Of a stretch of 5,568 nucleotides of DNA, positions 1 to 5,360 are shown one piece after another. The position numbers and the translations under genes were made by a program. Source of the stretch: an uncultured Aliterella sp. GTDB taxonomy: Bacteria; Cyanobacteriota; Cyanobacteriia; Cyanobacteriales; Chroococcidiopsidaceae. The stretch's first letter is position 1. Every line of letters begins with the position of its first letter. The DNA is taken from the NCBI GenBank assembly GCA_905479905.1, contig CAJQOK010000406.1, positions 1-5,568 of the forward strand. The letters run 5' to 3'. The notes beneath the pieces are model-generated. The model was given only the letters and a program-made list of their open reading frames with translations. It did no database searches and had not been told where the DNA came from.

Positions 1-33
1 TGGGAATTAATCGACGCAATTTCTAAGTTGCAC

Positions 34-187
34 GTCATTAATGACTGCCCTAGCCAATTGACAATAACTATCAATAATTTAGAAAATCGTTGTTGCACCC
101 AATTGACAAAAGGTAGTCAAAACAGTTGTCAGTGCAGCGATTGCGGCTCTTAGCGCGACTTGACGAAATATACAAAACGTCAAGTCA
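34..187. promoter_or_regulatory. Cluster of TGAC/GTCA inverted motifs upstream of the recombinase
   Basis: The non-coding leader (1-228) holds a series of inverted TGAC/GTCA pairs. These are the perfect 12-bp palindrome GTCATTAATGAC (34-45), TTGAC...ATCAA (58-74), TTGAC...GTCAA (103-120), a lone GTCA (128-131) and GACTTGACG...CGTCAAGTC (157-186). The second and third pairs also lie inside an 11-bp direct repeat, CCAATTGACAA (54-64 and 99-109). TTGACA at 58-63 and 103-108 matches a -35 box, but I see no good -10 at the right distance. The cluster could be binding sites for the recombinase encoded just downstream, operators for its expression, or replication iterons. The motifs are seen directly; any function is inferred. 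Confidence 0.35.
157..186. repeat. Perfect 9-bp inverted repeat, possible recombination core site or operator
   Basis: GACTTGACG (157-165) and CGTCAAGTC (178-186) are exact inverted copies around a 12-bp A+T-rich spacer, ending 42 bases before the recombinase start codon. Tyrosine recombinases act on inverted half-sites of about 9-13 bp, usually around a 6-8 bp spacer, so this spacer is long for a standard core site. An autoregulatory operator fits equally well, because TTGACG at 160-165 resembles a -35 hexamer. Confidence 0.5.
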
Positions 188-228
188 TAGATCATAATTA
201 AAGAGTAGGAAGAAATATAAAAATAACT

Positions 229-774
229 ATGAAAATTGGGGGTAATGGACGCGCTAAAATTCTTAGTTCTGCTGAACTCAACCGTCTGTTTGAGCGCGGA
301 TTAGTTACTCCTAGAGATAAACTCCTGTTTGCGATCGCCTACTATTGTGCCTGTCGCATCAGCGAAGCCCTAGCACTAACTACCTACGACTTAGCAGGTG
401 GTACGGTAACGTTACGTAAGTCAACAACAAAAGGTAAAGTCGCTACTCGTACCTTGCCTATGCACCCAAAACTCAATAGATATCTAGAAATCTACAGCCC
501 GCCGCCTGGTTTATTATTTCCAGGGCGCTACGGCGATAAGCCATTGATGAGGGCAAGTGCAGACCTAATTCTTACTTCTGCCTGTAAACGAGTGAGGATC
601 AGGGGGGCTTCTACTCATTCCTTTCGCCGCACGGCACTAACAAATATGAGTAATGCCAATGTACCAATCCGCGTGATTCAGCAAATATCAGGACATAAAT
701 CGCTGACTGCTCTGCAACGCTACCTTGATGTCAATCCAGATCAGGTGGCAAGCGCGATCGCATTGCTAGTTTAG
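229..774 (+). CDS. Tyrosine-type site-specific recombinase/integrase (catalytic domain only)
   Basis: A DNA strand-exchange enzyme of the tyrosine recombinase family; the substrate site is unknown. All catalytic positions are present in order: Arg43 (CRISEAL), a beta-hairpin Lys, probably Lys68 (TTKGK), His130 and Arg133 (HSFRR), His156 (SGHKS) and the nucleophile Tyr165 (LQRYL), nine residues after His156 as usual. At 181 aa it lacks the N-terminal core-binding (SAM-like) domain of XerC/D or phage integrases, so it is FimB/FimE-sized. From memory, such short recombinases are common in cyanobacteria, so it is probably complete rather than truncated. The ATG at 229 is the first in-frame start after an upstream stop. 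AGGAAG (207-212) lies 16 nt away, long for a ribosome site, so translation may be weak. HIP1 sites at 331-338 and 754-761 suggest long residence in a cyanobacterial host. An IS remnant follows almost immediately. Confidence 0.93.
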   Translation: MKIGGNGRAKILSSAELNRLFERGLVTPRDKLLFAIAYYCACRISEALALTTYDLAGGTVTLRKSTTKGKVATRTLPMHPKLNRYLEIYSPPPGLLFPGRYGDKPLMRASADLILTSACKRVRIRGASTHSFRRTALTNMSNANVPIRVIQQISGHKSLTALQRYLDVNPDQVASAIALLV

Positions 775-781
775 GTTGTAA

Positions 782-1057
782 AAATAGCTAGATGTTTTCG
801 GCAAAGTCTACCAAAGCCAGTCAGAGGAGCCAGCGATAATAACAATCAGTCTCGTATCCCCGATTACTGGTATTTTCAGACCGAACAGATTAGTTCGATT
901 GGCTCTGGTGCTATTGAGTCTACTGTCAAACAGATTGGTAGGCGTGTGAAAATCTCCGGCGCACAGTGGAACAAACACAATGTGTCGCAAGTTCTCTTTC
1001 ATCGCACTGCTTATCTTAATGGGATGCTATCTACAACTAACTATTTGCAAAACTGAG
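782..1057 (+). pseudogene. ISKra4-family transposase, C-terminal remnant
   Basis: The frame is open from the stop codon at 779-781 to TGA at 1055-1057 and has no plausible start. From about base 860 it reads as the conserved C-terminal part of ISKra4-type DDE transposases: DYWYFQTEQ, then IGSGAIEST (with the family's conserved Glu), VKQIGRRVKISGAQWN, VSQVL and HRTAYLNG, ending LSTTNYLQN. A full transposase of this family is several hundred residues, so most of the protein, including the N-terminal part and the earlier catalytic residues, is missing and the remnant cannot be active. Codons from 782 to about 840 are not recognisable and may be junction DNA. The recombinase stops eight bases before 782, so the break that removed the 5' part lies at or near that junction. 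The family call rests on remembered motifs, not a search. Confidence 0.82.
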
Positions 1058-1067
1058 ATGCTCCCCT
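1046..1067 (+). mobile_element. IS terminus overlapping the transposase stop (left copy of an inverted pair)
   Basis: This 22-base stretch contains CTGAGATGCTCCCC (1054-1067) and covers the last transposase codons and the TGA stop. It matches the reverse complement of 3775-3796 at 20 of 22 positions, with the 14-base core identical. Its place at the 3' end of a transposase gene fits a right-hand terminal inverted repeat, with the element's body lying to the left. I do not recall the reference ISKra4 termini well enough to match it to a named element. Confidence 0.6.
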
Positions 1068-1175
1068 GTGGGATATTGCTACTAGGAAACAAGTAAGTTT
1101 GATAAAGCTTACATCTTCTTTGCCTCAATCATGAAGCTGTTTAACAAACCTGCTGCATCAGATGAACCCACCTAG

Positions 1176-1388
1176 TTAGTAAGTCAAAATCAAAATCCAA
1201 AACACCATCAATAATAAACCAATCACGTTGTCCCAGAAGATAGTAGATAAGACAAGCTCAAAAACAATTCTTTGAGCGGTATAAGGGTAACAATCAACAA
1301 AGAAATGATTTATTTCGGCTTCGTAGACTAAGACTAGCTGATTAGAAGTTTGCTCAGATAAAGATTCAGTAATACTAATTGTTTCCAA
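1176..1388 (-). CDS. Doubtful small membrane protein (70 aa)
   Basis: An open frame starting at TTG (1386-1388) gives 70 residues. It has a polar N-terminal half and a strongly hydrophobic C-terminal stretch (about residues 44-69, including VIGLLLMVFWILIL) that could form one membrane segment. There is no good ribosome site: only AAAG precedes the TTG. I do not recognise a family. It does not overlap another gene, which is the main reason to list it. A chance frame in A+T-rich DNA is at least as likely. Confidence 0.17.
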   Translation of the reverse strand: METISITESLSEQTSNQLVLVYEAEINHFFVDCYPYTAQRIVFELVLSTIFWDNVIGLLLMVFWILILTY

Positions 1389-1390
1389 CT

Positions 1391-1500
1391 TTAGTACAGG
1401 ACAAAAGTTTCGTTAACTTGCACCTCGAAGTCATTTGCCATTGGTTGTGAATAACTAAGGAGTCTATTAACTTAGTACAGTTTCATGCAAAATTAGTACA
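1391..1500 (-). repeat. Three direct TGTACTAA repeats, possible transposon-end protein-binding sites
   Basis: TTAGTACA occurs on the + strand at 1391-1398, 1472-1479 and 1493-1500, which is TGTACTAA read on the minus strand. The last two start 21 bases apart. The outermost copy begins with TGT two bases beyond the stop codon of the minus-strand nuclease gene. Spaced direct repeats behind a terminal 5'-TGT are typical of Tn7/Tn5053-like (TnsB/TniA) transposon ends. No partner end and no such transposase are in the window, so that reading is speculative. Confidence 0.35.
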
Positions 1501-1501
1501 A

Positions 1502-3598
1502 TTAGACTTTTTTTATCCTTTGTCTAGCATTATAGTATTCTCTGTAAAAATCAAAAGAACCTGTAGTTACACTGCGCGTTCTCCAAAGTTCTTGCTTTAA
1601 ATTATCATTGGAATTAACATTATCAAGAAGGATAAGAAGTTGTGGCACACTTAAAAACCAACAGTTATAAAAAGGATCTTGCGGTCTTTCAGGGTCTAGT
1701 TGACCAATTTTAGTAATTAGAGATTTCAACTCACTAATTTTTTCATTAAGAGCTAAAACTTTTTGTTTAATTTCATTATGACTGGTATCAAATTCTCCGA
1801 AAAGCATATTGTTCAAAAATTGTTGGATAAAAAGCCTATCTTGAAAACTACCAAAATCAAGAAGACTGATTGATACAAGTGCAATATTTCTATTATTTAG
1901 CTTACAAATATAACCGCCTTTTAGTGTAATAGTTTCATTTTGCATAATATAGAGTTTGTGAGTAATTAGCTGTATTTGTGATTCAAGTAAAGACTTCGAC
2001 AAATCTACAAGTAAATCTAAATCATTCCCATCTTTTGATTTTCTGGTAAGAGACTTTGATTTCATTTCTAGGAAAATGAGAGTATCCGTTGTCTCTACTA
2101 CAATATCAATTTCTAGGCACTTGCCTTTAGAAACCTGATATTCTCCACACTTAAATTCAATTCCATGTTGAAGAAACTCATTCTGAATAAAGATTTCAAC
2201 TCCTTCTCTTCCTAGCTTATCGTTTATTTGCTTATCTACTTTCTTTCTAAGTTCAGATACCACTGCCTCATAAAAAGCAGGTGAGCATATTGAAGGATTA
2301 ACTAATAAGTATTTATCTTGCTCCAGTTTGATTAAAGGTTTAAATTGAAAATAATTTTCTGTTATGGCTATATCTCTTGGAAGTAGAAAACAAGAATTAA
2401 CTGAATTCTCATTGTGAGAAAAAACAATGAGCAGTGCATCAATTATTTCCTTTGATACTTCAGGTATTAGGTCATGAATTTGAGCAGAGCGAAAAATCGC
2501 TAAGTTTGGTTTGCCTGATGTTAGTTCAAAAATTTTCTCCACAATTATTGCTGCTTGGTCAGGAGTCCACCCCAACTTCTGTTCAGTATCTTCAGAACAC
2601 CAGGCGAAAAGCCCCCTTAATATTCTCGAAACATCAGAAGACCGTAGCTGAGGAGGACAAAACAAGCTATCGGATAAAGCTAATTCTTGCAGGAACCTAA
2701 TTATTGTGTCAGAGCTATGATTGAATAAAGAGAATTGACTATATGGTTGTACATCTAGAATAGATGTAAGAGCAATTGATTTTTGCTTAATCCTATTCCA
2801 AATATCAGAGGAAGTCTTAACTTCTAATTGTATCTTTTTTGTTGGAAACTTAACGCAAAGATTCAGTAAATATCCAACTGGAATCTTCGGGAAATCCATT
2901 TCAATTAGACTGTTAAAACTTGCACTTAAGTGGTATCTGCCTTGCTCTTCACAATATTTAGGTTTTATTATATTAAATAATATTGTTAAAGTGCTAATTC
3001 CACCTAGTAATTTAATATCAGATTCTATACTATTGACAATATTTCTAATTTGAGATTCCTCAATTAATACTTTTCCATTTTGCAACTTTACATTGCAACC
3101 TTGTGCCTGTAAAATTTTTGCTTGTTCACTTATTATAAATTGTTTTTTAAATCTTTTTTGTAAACATTGTAAATTAGAGTTTATTTTTTCAGGACTAATG
3201 ACTGCTATATCTCGTGTTATTTTGATTGCCTCAATCCAATTTTTCCTAGATTCAAAGCTAACTATTTTCTGAATTGATTGATCAGAATTACTACCAGTTG
3301 CTTGTATAGCATCAATAATAATTTCTAAAATTCCTAAGTAGGGCTGTAAATTTTCTGAGTTAACAAAGTGAGTCAAGAGAAGCTGATCTCGCAAAGAAAA
3401 AATTTCTGCTGAGTATAGGTCACTGCCTACTAGATAATCTTGAATAAGGTTGTGAAGATACCTTATAAGTTCATTTATGCTTAAGCTGCTATCACATTTA
3501 ATTTTATAATGTTTATATAAATATCTTAAGCTTTTCACAGAACTGCGTTTGAGAGTTGGTTTTGTTGAATTTACTAACTGCTTAAAAGAATTATCCAT
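1502..3598 (-). CDS. Large protein with a C-terminal PD-(D/E)XK nuclease-like domain
   Basis: The chosen ATG (3596-3598) gives 698 aa. It follows AGGAGA with 9-nt spacing, so an in-frame TTG nine codons upstream (3625) is less likely. Residues 1 to about 455 are mostly helical, with short strands, and match no domain I know. Residues about 460-555 carry a PD-(D/E)XK signature: Glu468 in a helix (REGVEIF), Asp498 (LEIDIVV), then Glu511-Met-Lys513 (IFLEMKSKSLT) and a downstream helix with Gln541/Gln543. The order E, D, ExK, Q resembles Mrr- and RecB-like nuclease domains, and EMKSKSLT resembles the VEAKAG(R/S)L stretch of other bacterial PD-(D/E)XK proteins. The tail (about 640-690) has a helical motif around NCWFLSVPQLLILLD. 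No signal peptide or membrane segment is seen; it is probably cytoplasmic. The gene is single, A+T-rich, HIP1-free and lies between inverted IS-like ends, suggesting acquisition. Metal-dependent DNA cleavage and a defence role are inferred; activity is unproven. Confidence 0.85.
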   Translation of the reverse strand: MDNSFKQLVNSTKPTLKRSSVKSLRYLYKHYKIKCDSSLSINELIRYLHNLIQDYLVGSDLYSAEIFSLRDQLLLTHFVNSENLQPYLGILEIIIDAIQATGSNSDQSIQKIVSFESRKNWIEAIKITRDIAVISPEKINSNLQCLQKRFKKQFIISEQAKILQAQGCNVKLQNGKVLIEESQIRNIVNSIESDIKLLGGISTLTILFNIIKPKYCEEQGRYHLSASFNSLIEMDFPKIPVGYLLNLCVKFPTKKIQLEVKTSSDIWNRIKQKSIALTSILDVQPYSQFSLFNHSSDTIIRFLQELALSDSLFCPPQLRSSDVSRILRGLFAWCSEDTEQKLGWTPDQAAIIVEKIFELTSGKPNLAIFRSAQIHDLIPEVSKEIIDALLIVFSHNENSVNSCFLLPRDIAITENYFQFKPLIKLEQDKYLLVNPSICSPAFYEAVVSELRKKVDKQINDKLGREGVEIFIQNEFLQHGIEFKCGEYQVSKGKCLEIDIVVETTDTLIFLEMKSKSLTRKSKDGNDLDLLVDLSKSLLESQIQLITHKLYIMQNETITLKGGYICKLNNRNIALVSISLLDFGSFQDRLFIQQFLNNMLFGEFDTSHNEIKQKVLALNEKISELKSLITKIGQLDPERPQDPFYNCWFLSVPQLLILLDNVNSNDNLKQELWRTRSVTTGSFDFYREYYNARQRIKKV

Positions 3599-3607
3599 CA
3601 GTATTTT

Positions 3608-3613
3608 TCTCCT
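3608..3613 (-). promoter_or_regulatory. Ribosome binding site that fixes the nuclease-gene start
   Basis: On the minus strand AGGAGA is followed by 9 nt and then ATG (3596-3598). The upstream TTG at 3623-3625 would place this strong site inside the coding region and has no comparable site of its own, so initiation at 3598 is preferred. Confidence 0.75.
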
Positions 3614-3774
3614 TTTTATATTCAAGCATTCTAATACCTAATTCAGGGCTATTAGATATAAATTTTGCAGTTTAATATCCTAGAATAGATAAGTGAAAAA
3701 TTAAGATATGCCTGCAAATTCAAAATCATGGTTATTAGAATAATACTGATTAACGTAGTCAAGCTATTTCTAAG

Positions 3775-3796
3775 GGGGAGCATCTCAGGTTTGTAA
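3775..3796 (-). mobile_element. IS-like terminus (right copy of an inverted pair)
   Basis: GGGGAGCATCTCAG starts this 22-base stretch, whose reverse complement matches 1046-1067 at 20 of 22 bases; the only differences are at positions 3 and 8 of the repeat. No transposase coding sequence is recognisable to its right, so this is a solo end or the last trace of a second element. By its orientation that element extended rightwards. The two copies therefore bracket 1068-3774 with their inner ends. Confidence 0.55.
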
Positions 3797-3815
3797 TAAG
3801 TAATAATACTTATTA
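3794..3815. repeat. Perfect 9-bp A+T-rich hairpin beside the IS-like end
   Basis: TAATAAGTA (3794-3802) and TACTTATTA (3807-3815) are exact inverted copies around the 4-nt loop ATAA, overlapping the inner edge of the terminus repeat by three bases. It could be a subterminal palindrome of a small element. The stem is too A+T-rich, and lacks a U-tract, for a normal terminator. Confidence 0.5.
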
Positions 3816-3911
3816 GATTTAAGGAAATAGGGAACTACCTTAAAGCAAAAATGTATGATGGAGAAACCTTCGTAAGTTATAGTTTTTAGTAAACTCTCAT
3901 TGAATATGATA

Positions 3912-3931
3912 AACCCCTTCGTTAAGTGGTT
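3912..3931 (-). terminator. Possible weak terminator of the right-hand operon
   Basis: On the minus strand AACCACTT, the loop AACG and AAGGGGTT form an 8-bp stem with one A/G mismatch, starting about 40 nt after the stop of the 220-aa gene and followed by TTATC. The stem is short and the U-run poor, so this is only a candidate. Confidence 0.28.
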
Positions 3932-3971
3932 CTAACTGTATGGTTACTGGCTGTATTCAACTGTCTCTTTA

Positions 3972-4634
3972 TCAATTACTAATCCAAACATCCCTTGCAT
4001 CCCGATAAAACTCCCCCGTACTATTCCACTGATAAGGCGTAGGGGAATGCAGCAGCCCCAGCCAAATCTCTACCAGAGGCATACCCAGTGCTTGCTGTAG
4101 TTGAAGCAAGGAAACTTTGTCACCCTGGTGCTGTTCGATCCATTGAGCGATCGCACTCTGCCACTTAGGGATATTCTCTTTCTCTGCCAAATCCTTCAAA
4201 GCCTTTCTCATGGCAGCCCTAGCTTTTCGAGCGATCGCCTTAGCTTCTTTGCGGTCTATTACCGACACCACCGAACCCACAAGGACGGGACTCGATTCAG
4301 TTTCAAAAGTGAATTCCTCCATTAGGTCTGACAAATCAAGCGTCATTGACTGGCGCATCAAACCCGATAAAAAGTCCTCCTCTAAAACGGGTCCATCATT
4401 GCTATCTGTAAACTCCAAACTGTCTAAAATACCTTTGGCGCGTTTAACGTAGACTTCGACAATTTGAGCAATTGCATCTCCGGCTACCAACAACTGCTCA
4501 TTGCTATTTTGATGAGCGATCGCATCTTCTAAAGAATGCCAAAGCAATTCCATATCGGCAGCTTCTGGGTCAGTCAGCGCAGTTTTAAGGTCGCCCCATA
4601 AATCTAGTTCAAGTTGCTTATAGCTTGGAAGCAT
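3972..4634 (-). CDS. Hypothetical protein, last gene of the operon (220 aa)
   Basis: I do not recognise a named family. The N-terminal half (about 1-110) is acidic and helical, beginning LPSYKQLELDLWGDL. Residues about 127-153 form a strongly basic amphipathic helix rich in Lys, Arg and Ala (EAKAIARKARAAMRKALKD). The C-terminal part (about 155-200: KWQSAIAQWI, then VSLLQLQQALGMPLVEIWLGLL) has the rhythm of a winged-helix or helix-turn-helix fold, so nucleic-acid binding is possible but inferred. Its ATG overlaps the stop of the upstream gene by one base (TAATG), and GGGGAT lies 10 nt before it, so translation is probably coupled. HIP1 sites at 4147-4154, 4231-4238 and 4516-4523, with base use unlike the nuclease gene, indicate long residence in a cyanobacterial genome. 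No membrane or secretion signal is seen. Confidence 0.87.
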   Translation of the reverse strand: MLPSYKQLELDLWGDLKTALTDPEAADMELLWHSLEDAIAHQNSNEQLLVAGDAIAQIVEVYVKRAKGILDSLEFTDSNDGPVLEEDFLSGLMRQSMTLDLSDLMEEFTFETESSPVLVGSVVSVIDRKEAKAIARKARAAMRKALKDLAEKENIPKWQSAIAQWIEQHQGDKVSLLQLQQALGMPLVEIWLGLLHSPTPYQWNSTGEFYRDARDVWISN

Positions 4635-5140
4635 TAGTTTTTATCCCCAACCTTCAAGGGACAAGGAACAAGGGGGCAAAGTTGAGGATTAAGTTCAACC
4701 GTAGCCGCAATGCCGCCAATGGTTACTTCGTACTGCTGGGAAAAAGAAGTAATCGCGTTAGTGATATATTCCCGTACATTGGCTTCCCTCCAGCCTAAAG
4801 TATGGACAGGTTCGCGCACAGCTTTCTTCTGCTGTCCTACCCACAATTCTACAGACAGGGCGTGGAGCGGCTCATCCTTACGCTGGCGGTAGAAATAGAC
4901 AATAACTGCTGGAACTGTTGGAATATTAATTGATTCTAATTGTGCCGGAGATTCTTTCTCCCCGTGATACTTAAGGCGACGATTACGATTGTACAAATCG
5001 CGTTTTTTATAATAGGTACGGCGCTTGTGGCATGGCTCTCCCGCCCAGCAGCCATCACCCTCGGTTCCATGAAGCGACTTCGCACTTTTTGCTGAAAGCT
5101 TACTGCACTGTCTACATTTATCGCTAACTTTAGTCGGCAT
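4634..5140 (-). CDS. Hypothetical protein with Cys/His-rich, probable zinc-binding N-terminus (168 aa)
   Basis: The N-terminus holds a probable zinc site: Cys9-x2-Cys12 (KCRQC), His24 and then GDGCWAGEPCH, giving Cys31, Cys37 and His38. A very basic stretch follows (about 39-60: KRRTYYKKRD, NRNRRLKYHG), suggesting RNA or DNA contact. From memory, unnamed cyanobacterial proteins share a C-x2-C...HG...GDGCW...CH-x-RR pattern, but I know no function. Residues about 72-152 look like an alpha/beta domain (VPAVIVYFYRQ, HALSVELWVGQQ, EVTIGGIAATVEL). The last residues (PLVPCPL) are encoded by a tandem heptamer repeat. The ATG at 5138-5140 is preceded by GAGGGAG at good spacing. It overlaps the upstream gene by 11 nt and the downstream gene by 1 nt. 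Confidence 0.86.
   Translation of the reverse strand: MPTKVSDKCRQCSKLSAKSAKSLHGTEGDGCWAGEPCHKRRTYYKKRDLYNRNRRLKYHGEKESPAQLESINIPTVPAVIVYFYRQRKDEPLHALSVELWVGQQKKAVREPVHTLGWREANVREYITNAITSFSQQYEVTIGGIAATVELNPQLCPLVPCPLKVGDKN
4655..4675. repeat. Three tandem heptamers (STRR-like), CAAGGGA/CAAGGAA/CAAGGGG
   Basis: Three adjacent 7-bp units with consensus CAAGGRR lie inside the 3' end of the 168-aa gene and encode, on the minus strand, the PLVPCPL part of its tail. Short tandemly repeated heptamers are characteristic of filamentous and related cyanobacteria, and CAAGGGA-type units are, from memory, common among them. Seven bases per unit shifts the frame with each repeat, so a change in unit number would alter the protein's end and the overlap with the next gene. 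Confidence 0.6.
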
Positions 5141-5360
5141 TAGGAAACTCCCTCAAAATAGAGAAAGCATTTTCTGGGTAAAGTAACTCAGACCCCTGGA
5201 TTTTGTACCACCACTGATCGTCTTCTAGATCGAGCCAGCGCCTTACCACTTTTACTGTTTGCTCTTGCTCGTTCCAGTAGAGGGTCAAAATTTCGTAAAG
5301 CTCAAACTGAGGAGCAGAAATTTCAATTGTTAATTTGTTTCGACTGGTTTTATTCGGCAT
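5130..5360 (-). CDS. Small hypothetical protein (76 aa), early operon gene
   Basis: A soluble protein with an alternating, beta-rich pattern: LTIEIS (10-15), FELYEILTLYW (19-29), TVKVVRRWLDL (35-45), QWWYKI (49-54), LLYPENAFSIL (59-69), ending EFPNAD. I do not recognise a family. The ATG at 5358-5360 is preferred over an in-frame ATG at 5385-5387. It has GAGG 10 nt upstream, and its surroundings, TTCCTAATGCCGAATAAA, nearly repeat the start of the next gene (TTCCTAATGCCGACTAAA). The longer form would add nine residues with no better ribosome site. Its 3' end overlaps the 168-aa gene by 11 nt, and its 5' end overlaps the open frame upstream by the same length, which suggests one co-translated unit. 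Confidence 0.78.
   Translation of the reverse strand: MPNKTSRNKLTIEISAPQFELYEILTLYWNEQEQTVKVVRRWLDLEDDQWWYKIQGSELLYPENAFSILREFPNAD

Larger units (their letters stand above)
1058..1501. other. A+T-rich intergenic region between the IS remnant and the nuclease gene
   Basis: No convincing gene is visible on either strand. The region holds the outer part of the IS terminus (to 1067), one doubtful small minus-strand frame (1176-1388) and three direct TTAGTACA motifs near its right edge. A weak inverted repeat, ACTAAG (1454-1459) with CTTAGT (1471-1476), lies downstream of the nuclease gene; it lacks the G+C-rich stem and U-tract of an intrinsic terminator. No promoter, tRNA or further transposase motif was recognised. 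Confidence 0.6.
3599..3971. other. Non-coding region between the nuclease gene and the right-hand operon
   Basis: No gene is supported on either strand; the short + frames at 3708 and 3851 stop within a dozen or so codons. The region contains the nuclease gene's ribosome site and presumably its promoter. An A+T-rich stretch at about 3635-3680 (TTATATCT on the minus strand) could supply a -10, but no clear -35/-10 pair can be chosen. It also holds the inverted IS-like terminus (3775-3796), a perfect A+T hairpin (3794-3815) and a weak hairpin (3912-3931) past the end of the 220-aa gene. Confidence 0.6.

Noticed and set aside
808..1002. 64-aa minus-strand open frame
   Set aside because: It is the reverse-strand shadow of the transposase remnant, whose + frame carries recognisable family motifs.
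1454..1476. Intrinsic terminator after the nuclease gene
   Set aside because: The ACTAAG/CTTAGT stem is only 6 bp and A+T-rich, with an 11-nt loop and no U-tract.
1391..1500. CRISPR-associated transposon end
   Set aside because: The TGTACTAA repeats resemble Tn7-like ends only in general layout; there is no cas gene, CRISPR repeat, tnsB, tnsC or tniQ in the window.
2434..2700. 88-aa plus-strand open frame inside the nuclease gene
   Set aside because: It lies wholly within the 698-aa minus-strand gene, which carries a nuclease signature, and has no family features of its own.
3599..3625. N-terminal extension of the nuclease protein from TTG at 3625
   Set aside because: The strong AGGAGA site lies inside this extension, at ideal spacing for the ATG at 3598.
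1046..3796. Invertible DNA switch: FimB-sized recombinase beside inverted repeats flanking a gene
   Set aside because: The left repeat overlaps a transposase stop codon, so an IS end explains it better. The repeats also do not resemble the 9-bp inverted repeat in front of the recombinase.
4101..4892. Plus-strand open frames at 4101-4325, 4210-4452 and 4710-4892
   Set aside because: They are antisense to the 220-aa and 168-aa genes, which have start/stop coupling and coherent protein-like sequence.
3972..5360. Toxin-antitoxin module
   Set aside because: The overlapping small genes prompted the idea, but none shows a known toxin fold or antitoxin DNA-binding motif, and three or more coupled genes is not the usual layout.
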